This document shows positions 35,101-48,700 of a stretch of 64,000 nucleotides of DNA, piece after piece (position 1 is the stretch's first letter; every line of letters begins with the position of its first letter). The position numbers and the translations under genes were made by a program. The DNA lies in assembly GCF_963676685.1 (NCBI RefSeq), contig NC_092350.1:67768502-67832501 (forward strand). Reading direction: 5' to 3'. The notes beneath the pieces were generated by a model. The model saw only the letters and a program-made list of their open reading frames with translations, did no database searches and was not told the origin of the DNA. Source of the DNA: Mytilus edulis. Its lineage: Eukaryota; Mollusca; Bivalvia; Mytilida; Mytilidae.

Positions 35101-38100
35101 GGTCCATATATTGAATATCTACTTGTGAAATACACATCATTTGTTGTCTCTTTAGTTATATGACATCTCCTTAGATTATAAAGGCATTATAAATAACAAA
35201 TAATTTAACTTTTATTATAGCCTTATAAATCAGGGGTACTGCTTGTACAAGTAATTTTTTTTCTCTCTTCCTCTTGTTAAAATACATTAAAAAACATCTA
35301 TGTCATAATATCAATAATTTACTATTGACTATATATATAGAAAATAGAACACAATTCCTTTTATATTTTCAGGACATAGACTTGAATCAAAGCAGAATTG
35401 CAAAGATCACAAATTTAGACCAGCTTACCAAAGTTAAGGTATGTATCGATGGTTATAAACAACAGCTCAGATGAATAGTTTTGCCCTGTAGGTGACAGTA
35501 CCATGCATCTATGGTTGCCGGATGCGGCGGCCATTTCCCCTTTTCATCTTTTCACGTTTTCTCCTCTCACTTTTCCAACGCGAAAATCGGGAAATCGAGA
35601 AAGCAAAATTGGGAAATAGAAAAAGCAAAATCGCGAAATTGAGAAATTAATTTCGAGTTTTGGCTTTCGTGTTTTTGCTTTCTTGATTTCTCGATTTCCC
35701 GATTTCGCGTTTTCAAAGTGATGGAAGAAAAGTCAAAATGGCCGCATCTGGCTACCATATGCATCCCATCCCTTAATGCCCTTGTGATTCTGAAATGTTT
35801 TTTTTTAACCAATGTCCTGGTAATGTAATTTAAAATTAATTACTTACTTACTTACTTAAGAATTTAATGCTTGTTTTTGTAACTTCATTGGGGGTGTAAA
35901 AGCGTTGACCGAAGTAAGTTTTGTATGAAGCGCCGCGCTTCATTCTAAAAATGTGCGAAAAATGTGCTCAAGGTCAACGCTTTTACAACCCTATGAAGTA
36001 ACAAAAAGAAGCATTCAATACTTATAATTTTATTTTTAGCTAGGATCATGAAAACACGATTTTTATCAAGTTTTTAATTTAATTTACCTGTGCACTTCAT
36101 TGTGGGACCTCACGTCATCATGAATGATAAATTTTATTGTGTAATGCAATTGATTAAGGGGTAACGCGATATTGCAGTGTAGCCAATCAGAATAACGTAT
36201 AATAATGAAATATATACATCTAATGTAATTAATTACCTATAAAAGATATATAATTGTCATATTGTCAGACACATACTTTGTTGTTAAACTGTTTCTTTTT
36301 CAGCAACAAATGGTTAAATAATTGGAAATTCATTATGATACATAATTAAAAAACGTGTATGCCAAACAAGAAGGTGTATTCATTTTTTCTCTAATTTTTG
36401 TGCTATTTTCACATTTCTTGAGCGGTTTGAGAAAAATATCTCTCCCCACTAGTGAAATATTTGTTCTCAGCAAATGATTAGTCGAAATTTTATTATGACG
36501 TCGAAATTTCTTAGTGTCTTATGAATTTTCCTATTGTGACGTCATGAAAAAAGGCAACCATGCCTGATAACGTAGCATAGAAAGAACACAACTTTCTGAA
36601 AATCTTGGAAAAAGAGGGAAAAAATCACTAGAGAAGCAGATTCTGACAATTTAACTCTCAACAGTTTAATTTTAATATTTAAAAAGCTGGGCAAGCCTCG
36701 CTCTTTAAATAATAAAATTTAACTGTAGAAATATCGTAACACACTTGTTGCAGTGTAGGAATCTATATTTCTTACAGCCATTTTTTTTTCAATATTTCTT
36801 TCATTTATACATCAATCAACCTTATTTTTTCTTCAGACATTATGTTTAAGACAGAATTTGATCAAGAAGATAGAAGGAATGGAAAACCTGACATCTTTAC
36901 AAGAATTAGAGTTGTATGACAACCAACTGACTGCTGTAGAGAACTTGGATACACTTGTACAGCTTAGGTAATAGGTTTATTGTTAATGTGTTATGGTTGA
37001 GGAATAGTAAATGGGCAGGGTTCTCACTAAGGCCATGAGTCCTTGACTCATCAAAACTGGTGAGTTCACAGATGCATCAAGATTGAAATATTTTGTATAA
37101 ACATGATAAACTGAACACAGTTAACATGGTTAAGGGGGCTCGCGGGTATAAATCAATTATTTTTTTTAACATAGGATATCGCTATATTTTTCTATACATG
37201 AACTTTATCATATATTTAAGGTGGTACCCAACACCTTGAATCAAATTAATTTGTTATGTTTAATTTTCATAAAATTTGGATAAAATATTTATTTGGACCC
37301 TTTGAATTGAATAAAATAAAACATTTCAAAAAACTTGAACCAATCACTTTCTCGGAAAAAATGGGTTGGTTATATAGCAGTTTGACAAACAATCATTTGG
37401 ATCATTGAGAAGCTTAATATTTCCTTAACAATACAACGTGATTAAAACGTTTAGCTGATTTTACAGAGTTCTCTCCCTGTAGTGTTAGGTACCACCTTAA
37501 TAGAAAAATGAAATAAAAAAATGGGATCACCTTTCATTTAACATGTTTAAACTCACAATCTGCCTTCGAAAGAAGCATATATATTTGTTTATGTTCATTT
37601 TTCTGTTGTACTAATAGGACAAATGAAGGAGAAATAGAGGTAATATCGAAATAAAAAAAGAAATAAATACAGAAATTGCTTAAATTTAAAACAATAATAA
37701 AAAAATATAGGTCACCGATGAGTTAAAAAGGATATTTCAATTGGGCATTTTTTTGCATCAAAGGGAGATAATCGGAGCTTTTTTAATTATCTTGGGTCAA
37801 ACCTAATCAATTTTTTGGGTTAATTTTTGTACCATATCATAAAGTAATAATTTATTAGTGTAATAAATAAAATTTGTAATGAAAAAACAAATGTTTGATT
37901 TTTTGGCTGATTTTTTTGTACCCGCAAGCCTCCTTAAACACAAATATCATCATTTTATAGCAAAAGTTTAAAAGTGATCTGAATTTAATGTCATTTCATT
38001 GCTCTGTTAGGCCATGGAGACTAAAATATTACATTATATTGCAATTAAATATTTTCTTCTTGCTGTTATACTCATCATGGCTAAAAATGACGAGTCCCTG

Positions 38101-39673
38101 GACTCGCCTTTAAAAATCCTTAGTGAGAACCCTGAATGGGCTTTGTTCAAGATCCTATTATGACCTATAATGGTTGACTTTTACAAATTGTGACTTGAAT
38201 TGAGAGTTGTCTCATTGACATTCAAACCACATCTATATCTATGTCACAGGTTTTCTAAAATTTTGTATACAACTTTGGCTTACTGAAATTTGAAAAATGA
38301 TGCAATTATATCTTTTAGCATCTGAAATATCAGGTGTTGAATTCTTTCAACAAGGGGGATCATTTGTATAGAAAGCACATACAATCGGTAAAATATATCT
38401 TCAATTTGTCTTAAAATAACAGAGATTTTACTTAAAAAAGCTACTGTGGATTCATTTATTTTCGTGGTTTGAGGAAAACTCGCATATTCATTAATATTTA
38501 AATTTGTGGTTTGACATAGTCTGCACTCATTCCTATAGAAAATTTGAAATCCTTTAAACATTTGAATAATGGTTCTACTGCACCCACAAAATTCACGAAA
38601 ATTGATATCTAAGGAATATTTATGAATCTACAGTAAATGTTGTGTTTATACATAAATATCCGTTTTCATGATATTAGATAATCATATGGTCTTTTTCACC
38701 GATGTAAATCACTTATATTAAATTTTAATAATGAAAATCCAGTTCTAAACAAAAAGCATGTTAACACTTTGATGTGCAATCTGGTCCTGTCATATGATAT
38801 CTATTGAGATATTTCAGAGTGAATCACATGTAACCACTATCATTCATGTGTATGGTATATGGTGGAGGACTCAAAGACAATCTGACACACATATGCTGCA
38901 GAACAAAAAAAGCATGAGCGCAACAAAAACACTTCTGCTCCATGACACTTTACTTTAATTCTGAGAGAGAAAACCTATATCACACTACAAAATTACATCA
39001 TTGAAGCAAGTGTATCATTGAAGCAAGTGTATACAACATCATTGCTAAAGTGCAAATAACGAACAGTTTTATTTTACTTTTACTTTTTAATTTATGAAGA
39101 GAATTCAAAAAAATTATTGAAAATATTGTTCGAAAAAGATGTGAAACCTCATTCAGATAACTGTTTAAACCATATAAACATGACAAAAATATAAAAACAC
39201 TCATTTTATAAATTCACTGACAAATGTACATGTTCATAAAACACAATTATTGCTTTTAAATGAATCACCCTCTGTGTTAACAAAAATTGCAACTTAACAA
39301 TGTTGAAAATGAGAGAGAAAATTATCTTCAGCATAAGAAACTTGTCACAGAAGTCCCCATAACTATGAATGGAGCAAACAGAAAATCTAATGGTCACAGG
39401 GATGAACTCAGGTGTTATAGTAGAATGATGATGCTTCAGAAATTATTTGTTTATGTTGAAGTTCAGAAATTATTGCCAGATTTTTGTTAACATGATCGAT
39501 GCAATAATAAGAACTTGTATTCTGATATCTTGTACATATAAAACTATACGTAGCTTTTCCTAAAATCACAATAATGAAATTGGCATTTATGTTCATCCAT
39601 TCTTTCTTCCTTTCTTTCTTTTCTTTTCTTTCTTTCTTTCTTTCCTTCCTCTCTTTCTTTCTTTCCTCTCTTC

Positions 39674-39709
<36 letters not shown>

Positions 39710-42700
39710 TTTTTCTTTCCTAAAAAATCACAATGAAAAATGTTAGCAATAATTTCTGCTTTAGGGCTATTCCAGAAAAAAATGTATGGAGGGGTTGGAA
39801 GGCAGTTTTTGTCTGCACCCGCCTCCCAGACAATTGTAATTGAGAATAATAGTGCATTATAGTGTGAAAAGTTGCTCTGATACTCATCACCCATGTATTA
39901 TTAATATAATGTGCCTTCCAACCCCCCCCCCATACATTTTTTTCTGGAAAAGCCCTTACAGTATATTGCTTATTGTATCATAGGTTTGTTATTCTGCCTT
40001 TTGTTGTACTCTTAACTTATTATATTCTTTTCTTTATTACACATGATATTTTCAGACTGCTGGATCTATCCTTCAACAGAATAAGGAAGGTAGAAGGTCT
40101 GACCAATTTGACTCAGCTGAAGAAGTTATTCTTTGTTAATAACAGAGTCACCAAAATAGAGAATGTCGATCACTTAGTGCAGCTAGAAATGTTAGAATTT
40201 GGTGCTAATAGAATCAGGGTAAAGTATTGTATTACAATGTATTAAAAAACATAGGTGTATAAGCAATAGGGGTGTTTTTATCATGTTTATAGTAAAGTTG
40301 CTTAAGTAGTTCATCTACATCTATTGTATCAATTTTATCAATAGCTTTTTAACATTGCGGTTGTGATTTCTAACCCTGATGGAGGCAGGAATTTGACAGA
40401 CTGTTGTTGGTGGTTCTCCAAGAACAATTTTGTCTTCCTTCATCCCAAAAACCATAAACACACTCACTGGTCACAAAATTTAGCTCATAGAGCTGAAATA
40501 ACTAAAATCACTCAAACATTCAATCAATCAATCAAATCAATCTGTAGGGCCTAAAATAAAAAATTGTTTGTTTCCCCAATCCTGACCGACCCTGCAAAAA
40601 TGGTGCTACTCATAAAATTTTATTGTCAAACCTAAGACAAATATTATTTTATTCCTTTCTGATTTTCAGGCTTGTCGAATTGAATTGTATCATTCCACCT
40701 TTTTAGAAAAATTAAAATTATTTCCCTACCTAACTTCCCACACCTGCTTTGACAGGGTCGGGATTGGGGAAACGAACAATATATTAATTTAAGCCTAGTT
40801 ATAGTAATATTATTTGATGGAAAAATATTGCACAAAAGTAACAATCATTATGTGTTAAAGGATTTTAATATTGTTATTTTTTATTCATTGAAGGATTACA
40901 AAAGGCAAATATTTTTTATAAAACTTAAATAAAACAATATGTACAATTTTTTACATCTATAGGAAAGACACTTAATTTATTGGCTTGTGTGTCCAGAAAA
41001 ATTTCCCGACTTTTTGATGCTACAATTCTTTTCATCTAATTGGCAAGAAACACTTAAACAATTTTTTTTTGTCATTTTTAATTTCTGTGACTAGCCATGC
41101 TAGAATCTTATATACTCTTGGTTTGAGAATGAAACAACTAGTTAAAGAACCAAGTTAATAAAATATGCAAAGGTCAAAGGGAGATAATCAAGTTCTGACT
41201 TAACGATTAAGCTATAACTACAAATTTGAACTTGTGTACCTGCCCACTGACCTTTTCATTATAATTATAGTCCCTCCAGATGTGATACACATGGCATATT
41301 AAAACATTCAACTCTTTATAATAACAAATGAAAGAATTTAAAGGTGTGTTTTATAAACCACCCTGTTCAAGCAAACACTTTATCTTCTTCAGTTGGGTCA
41401 ATTTTTTAAAAAGTTTTATATTCCTGTTGTGTACATAAAAAAGAAGATGTGGTGTTATTGCCAATAAGACAACTCTTCACAAGAGACCAAATGACACAGA
41501 AATTTTAAAAAAATAGACAATTCCATGATAAACATATCAGTGATCAACAGCGTGTGCATATTATGGTTGAACTTTAACTTGACTTTGCTTACAATATTGA
41601 ATGCTGAAAATAGCTAAGATCGATTTTGTTCACTGCATGAGATTTTTATATGGCAGAAATATCGTAACAGTAAACACAGGTGACCTTACTAAATAACCAT
41701 GGGAAAATCTATTCTTGATTAAATTTGATGTTGAATGATTGACAGTATTGTCCATTAGTTCTGAGGCTCTTGATTGAGATGCATTAACAATTGATTTACC
41801 AGAATAGAAATTTTATCCTTCTACATATAATCAAAACAAGCTTTAGTCTTTTTTTAACTATTATATATGTAATATATTTATCACTCCCGGATTGTTTTAC
41901 TTGGGAAAAATGATTGACCATCAACAGAAACTTGTATAATTACAGGATTGATGTCTCAAAATTTTTTATTTAAATTTCCTCGATTGAAAACGTCCTGGTT
42001 GTTAAAATTTTAAATAAAGAGAAATATTTACAATTTACAAATAAAAATAGTTTATTGGCACTAACACTATTAAAATAATTGGCAACACATTTTTACAATC
42101 ATTGTTTAAAATCGTTTTTCTTTCATTTTTAAGTTATAAAAAAAATTTGATCCCTTCTTCATGATATTTATTTTTAATTTTTATTTTAATTTTTGCTCCT
42201 CAAATATACAAGATATACAAAACAATATTTTACATTAATATCTATCCTCCTTAAATACTAACATATCTGTACAGGTAAAATCAAATTTTAATCAAGCTGA
42301 TACAGATTGATTTACGACCTTCCACCTGGATATTGCACAAGTTAATATCACAGCAGGTGTTTATTACACTGGGACAACTGTCCGACCAGTCTGACATCTA
42401 GACGGATTAAGACATCCATAAAAATAAGTCCCTACACGTACTGTATATGTTATATGCCATTAATATTTCTTTTAAAAGATTGTCAATTAATTTGCTAGTT
42501 ACTTCAATATTAATACTGTCAATTTTTTGGGGCAAACAAATCATATTTAAGAATGCTATATTCTTCAATGTTAATCCTTGTTTAATACATGTAAGATTTT
42601 GTGTAACCTAATGTTGAAATAAATCGTTATAAGGGCACAGCAGAGACAAGAACTTTAAAACATTTTTATTTGAAGTGAAGAGATGACATTAGTTGTCCAT

Positions 42701-45700
42701 TTCCTATACCCCATTTTTTCAGGTAATTTTTCCCACTTCCCACTTTTTTATTTTCTTCCTATTTTTAAAAACCCCTTATATCATGTATATCCAACATCCC
42801 AAAAGTGTATCATCCCCCTCGACTTTGTGGAAATGATTTTAAGATGTATATTTTTGTTTGTTTTGTTTTTGTTGGATTGCTTATGAAAATATTAGAAGCA
42901 ATAACTAAGAAATTATTAAGTACATGAAAAGTTGAAATTGTAAAAATAAAAAATCATGAGGTCGAGAATGGAAAAAAAAGATTGGTTTTACATTTATCTA
43001 GAGGAACAGAAAAAAAGCTACAATTGCCATTTGTACAAATAACTTTTTATTCATTTTGTTTAATTTATTACAGGTAATTGAAAACATATCATCACTAGTG
43101 AATCTGACAAGTCTCTACCTCGGAAAAAATAAAATTCCAAAAATCACTGGACTGGAAACATTGGTTAACCTGAGATGTCTCAGTTTACAGGTAAATCAGT
43201 GGCAATGTGATCAGGGCTTCCAAAAAATATTTGAGCCAGCCGGACATTTCATATCTGATCCCGATTTTAATCCCTTAAGACTTAGTCACAAAAGGCAATT
43301 ATGGTAATCAGATGGCCATTCCAATGATTGACATTACATTAAAAAAAAAAACGATTTTAAACTTTACTTTGATATGATATGAATTTGATGTTTGGATGTA
43401 ACTGTTAAATTGGCAGTGCATCATTCAAAGTGTGCACATCAGCGTGCTCATATCTGCCTTAGACTTTTTATTTGTGCAAAATGATGTTGTCAAAAACTTT
43501 ACCTATTTTTCTCATTGTTCTAACCGGATGTTGACTTGACAATGGTAAAACATGGACCATAAACGGATATGTAAAATCCGTGTACGTTTACAAAGCATGA
43601 CTGAGAGAAGAAGCTCTTTCCACGTTATTTCTTTAACAAAATACTTGAAATGAACGTTAGATACAGGTATCAATGATAATTTTAGCATTTTTGAAGAAAT
43701 GTAAGATGCATTATTAATTTCCCACCAGTGCACATGCGCACACGTGTTCTCTAGTTCATACGATGTAGTTCTGACGATTTTTCATTTAAAACCTTTTTTA
43801 ATTTTTCATCAAATCATGTTGATAAACTAATTTCTAATAATTTTAATCTTTTGGACTAAATCAATTAGATACAAAAAAAATAAAATAATTGTGAATAAAC
43901 CGATCAATTTATACAATGTCCGGTACTGAACATAGTTCACCTGTCACCTGAACAGGTAGATTTCATCTGTCCAACTACTTATTAGCCTTGATTAAAATTA
44001 GAAAGTATTGAAGTAGGTGTTGTTTTGATAGTAATTAATCATCATGTCACATTTATGACTGGAAATGTGTTGATGTTAAAGGCAAAAGGTTGGGTCAAAA
44101 AGATCGTGAATTATGTAAAAATGACCGAAAAAGCCTTGAAAACTAAAAAGTTTCATGCTTTGCCCAGCTGGACTTTTACTGAACATTATACAAATTATAC
44201 AAATGACCTTACTGTTTTGGAAGACCTGAATTTGATAGTGATTCATGTGATTAAGGATTACTGTTAGAATTCCCAGTTCAGTCAGTAGAAACAAGTTATC
44301 CAATTAAATGTTGATTACTCACATTTAAGGTGAAATATAGACATAAAATGTGATCAATATATTGAGTAAAAAATTATTAGCGACATATATTTTGAATAAA
44401 ATCTTTTCAATACAAATTTCTAAAGTTGAGGATCAATACATTTTTAAGGTTTATTGTCCCCTTCAAACATTTTGCGCAAGACAAGAGTTGGGGAATAAGA
44501 GAGCAATTTGTATTCAACTTTGATATTCATTCAATTTTTTCTTGATCACAAAACTGAAAATTTTAGGATTGGAAAAATGAATACTTGTATAAGGGGACAT
44601 AATTCAAACATTGAAACAAAAAAGCTGACAAATTCCTTATACAACAGAGTTATGTATACAAGTAAAAACTGCTTATAAATATTTTCACGTATTTAAGAAA
44701 ATCTTATAGAAGTATTACATTGACTGTAGACATCAAAACTGTTCAGCAAAACAAGGAGTAAGAACTAAAAATTTACTGATAAAACTGAAACCATCAACTA
44801 ACTTATGCCCTTTCTTTTGATTTTAAAGAACTTGAAATTATCCTGAAAAACGCTAGTAATTGACAGAAAAAAACTATAAGCATTTAAGTGGATAACCAAG
44901 CAAATTGATATACATCAGTCATGGGGTAATGCAAATTTGTAATTGTAATGCATGGTTATGCATTACATTTTTCAAGTAATTGCATGTAATATGTAATGCA
45001 GTAGTTTTTGCATTACATGTAATTGTAATGTAATGCATTACTTTAGCAAAAAGTTGTGTAATTTCTTGCATTACATTGAATTACATAGCATTACATTACT
45101 TTTGTCAAATACTATATATCTTTAAAATATTGTTGGAGATTTACCACAGCAGAATTTGAGATTTCTTGACCTACTAGATGAATACTTGTATTATTATCAT
45201 TTTGTTTTTACTTGTATTGCATACATGTATATGAGGGCCTCAGGGAAGATTAGTAATTGTAACTAACTGTGTTTACCCTCTTTAAATAAAGAATTTATTA
45301 TTATTATTATTACTAAGAACATAGTCATAATAATATTAATTTTCTATTTTCTATTTATTTTTTCATTCTTTTCATAAATCACTACTGAAATGACCAAATG
45401 AAAACTCTATAAGAGAATTGCTTTCTTTTTTTCTAATTTCATTTGATTAAATACATTTTCCTGCAAAAAAAGATTGATACTTGAAAAGCATTTCTGTGTC
45501 CCATTGTTTTCAAAAGATCAAAGAATACCTTTTCACGATTAAATAAAAGATAATTGAACATTGTTGTAAAACACTATTTTTTTGGTTTAACAATCAAATG
45601 CTCACCAGTTTGACAATTGGTCATTAATTAAGCTCTATGTTTATTATATAATTAGGAAGGAAATTCTCAGTAAATATTTTGATTGAAATTAAAAAAGATA

Positions 45701-48700
45701 AAAATTATATATTTATATAAAGTTAACATTAGGTTAAAATAATTAAAAATGTAATAGCTGTATTGAATAGACATTTTACATGCATACTGAAATCAATGGA
45801 ACAGTTACTCCATATGCTAGAATCTTTTGTGATTTCATGTCGTTTTTCAAAATGTTTGATTTTTCTATTCACTTAATTTACAAATGTAATGTGTAATTCA
45901 ATGCATTACTTTGTAAAAGCAATTGTAATATAATGCATTACTTTGATAAATGAATGTAATTGTAGTTGTAATATAATGCATGGTTTTGTCAAAGTAATTG
46001 TAATATAATGCATTACATTGCAATGTAATTCACACGATGCCTAATATACACAAAGCTTTTTGGGCCTCTGTGGTCGAGTGGTCTAAGTCAGTTTTCCTAT
46101 TAAAGGTTGGTGTTTTTTCTGGATACTCTGGCTTCCTCCACCAATAAGAACTGGCTGCCACAAAATAGCCCCAAAGCGGCGCTAAAAAATGGCGTTAACT
46201 CACCAAAAATCAAATCAAATTTTTGTTTTTCTCTATGATGATGTGATGGCTATGGCTACAACAATCAAGAGACATTTGATTAAAAGTTTAATTAGGGATG
46301 AAGTTAGCCACAAGATTACTGCCTGATTTTTATGTAAATATTTAATGTGGTACTTGTTTTAACTTTTATTCATTGAAAAAGGTCATGGCGTTACATGTTA
46401 CAGCTCTTTATTAAGTCTCCCAAACAAAGTTTGGAGACTTATTGTTTTTGGTCAGTTCTTATTATTTTTATTATTCTTCCTCTTCCTCTTCCTCTTCCTC
46501 TTCTTCCGCCACTTTAAAAATGAACTTGTCCGCAGCGGTTCTCCTAAACGGCTTGTCAGATTTACTTAGGATTTTACAATATGTTAGACTAACATGTCTA
46601 GGTGAGCCATCAATGTTTCGTTTGTGCATTTGGGTCTATTAAGGGGTATTTTGGGGGGTAGAAAGGAGGGAGGGGTTTACTATAGAACCCTATGGGATTT
46701 TATTTTCTAAAATTTTCAAATGAATATAACTTAAAAACTGTAAGTGATAGATACATGCAGTCTTCAGAAATGATTATAGGACAATAAAACAAATCACATG
46801 AAATATAGGGGGAGTCCCTGGGGGTCATCCCCACCCCCTTCAATTTGAGAATATGCTTTTATCTTGTAAACAGTCCAGATCCCCACCCCTAAACCATATA
46901 TATTGTTGAATGGGACGATAAAACTAATCAAATGAAATTAAAGGGAAGTCCCTGGGGGTCATCCCCACCCCGTTCAATTTAAGAATGTGCTATTATCTTG
47001 TAAACAGTCCAGATCCCCACCCCTAAACCATATTTATTCTGTAATCCCCACCCCTAAACCATATATATTGTTGAATGGGACGATAAAACTAATCAAATGA
47101 AATTAAAGGGAAGTCCCCGGGGGTCATCCCCACCCCGTTCAATTTAAGAATGTGCTATTATCTTGTAAACAGTCCAGATCCCCACCCCTAAACCATATTT
47201 TTTCTTGTAGGGGACAATAAAACAAATGAAATGAAATAAAAGTGATGTCCCTAGGGGCTCACCCCACCCCCTCTTGTTTGAAAACTTGTAAACGGTCAAC
47301 ATCCCCACCCCTAAACCATATATATTCTTGTATGGGACAATAAAACTAATCAAATGAAATTAAATGGAAGTTCCTGGGGGTCACCCCCACCCCGTTCAAT
47401 TTGAGAATGTACTATTAACTTGTAAACGGTCCAGATCCCCACCCCTAAACCATATATATTTTTGTAGGGGACAAAAAAACAAATGAAATGAAATAAAAGG
47501 GAAGTCCCGAGGGAGTCACCCCACCCCCTCTTGTTTGAAAACTTTGTAAACGGTCAACATCCCCACCCCTAAACCATATATATACTTGTACGGGACAATA
47601 AAGCTAATCAAATGAAATTAAAGGGAAGTTCCTGGGGGTTGCCCCCACCCCGTTCAATTTGAGAATGTGCTATTGTCTTGTAAATGGTCCAGATCCCCAC
47701 CCCTAAACCATATTTATTCTTGTAGGGGACAATAAAACAAATGAAATGAAATAAAAGGGAAGTCCCGAGGGGGTCACCCCACCCCCTCTTGTTTGAAAAC
47801 TTGTAAACGGTCAACATCCCCACCCCTAAACCACATATACTCTTGTATGGGACAATGAAACAAATCAAATGAAATGTAGGTAAAGTCTCTGTGGGTGACC
47901 ACCACCCCCTCCTGTTTGAATACTTGTAAATGGTGGAGATCCCCACCCGTAAACCATATATATTCTTGTATTGGACAAAAAATCAAATCAAATGAACATG
48001 GGACCATATAAAGGGCGAGTTATGGGAGCTTTGTTTGGGAGACTTCGTAACAGCATCCTGTTACAATTACTTCTTGTTCCTTAATAAAATTGAGAATGGA
48101 AATGGGGAATGTGTCAAAGAGACAACAACCCGCCCAAATAAAAAACAACAGCAGAGGGTCACCAACAGGTCTTCAATGTAGCGAGAAATTCCCGCACCCG
48201 GAGGCGTCCTTCAGCTGGCCCCTAAACAAATATATACTAGTCCAGTGATAATGAACGCCATACTAATTTCCAAATTGTACACAAGAAACTAAAATTAAAA
48301 TAATACAAGACTAACAAAGGCCAGAGGCTCCTTTAAAACTACCTTTAAAAAACATCAAGGCTCTGTGTTGAAGACCATAGTTTGACCTATAATGATTTAC
48401 TTTTACAAATTGTAACTTGGATATATATACAGTGTTGTCTCATTGGCACTCATATCACATCTTCTTATATCTATTCAATGTAATTATTAAACCCCCGCTT
48501 TAATAATGAATATTTTTGTCACATTTTTCTCAGGAACTACTCGACAAGGATTTCTGAAATTTGATTTCAGGGTTTATATAAGTCAGCTATACCGTGTGAT
48601 GGATTTTCAGATTCATCACTCAACAATTTCCTGTTTAACAAATATTACGGCGGGGGTATCACCAGTGAGCAGTAGATCACAGTTTTACTTGTTTGTACTG

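Larger units (their letters stand above)
37016..38134. mobile_element. outer nested element E1, TIR CAGGGTTCTCACTAAGG
   Basis: A 1119-bp unit in PPP1R7 intron 3. Perfect 17-bp inverted ends, CAGGGTTCTCACTAAGG and its complement, are flanked by a 6-bp direct repeat AATGGG (37010-37015 and 38135-38140). CAGGG ends suggest a hAT-like non-autonomous element, though hAT duplications are normally 8 bp. It contains E2 and E3. Confidence 0.7.

Noticed and set aside
46062-46140. A functional tRNA gene
   Set aside because: The A-box-like head is present, but the B box and acceptor pairing are not; it continues into a SINE body.
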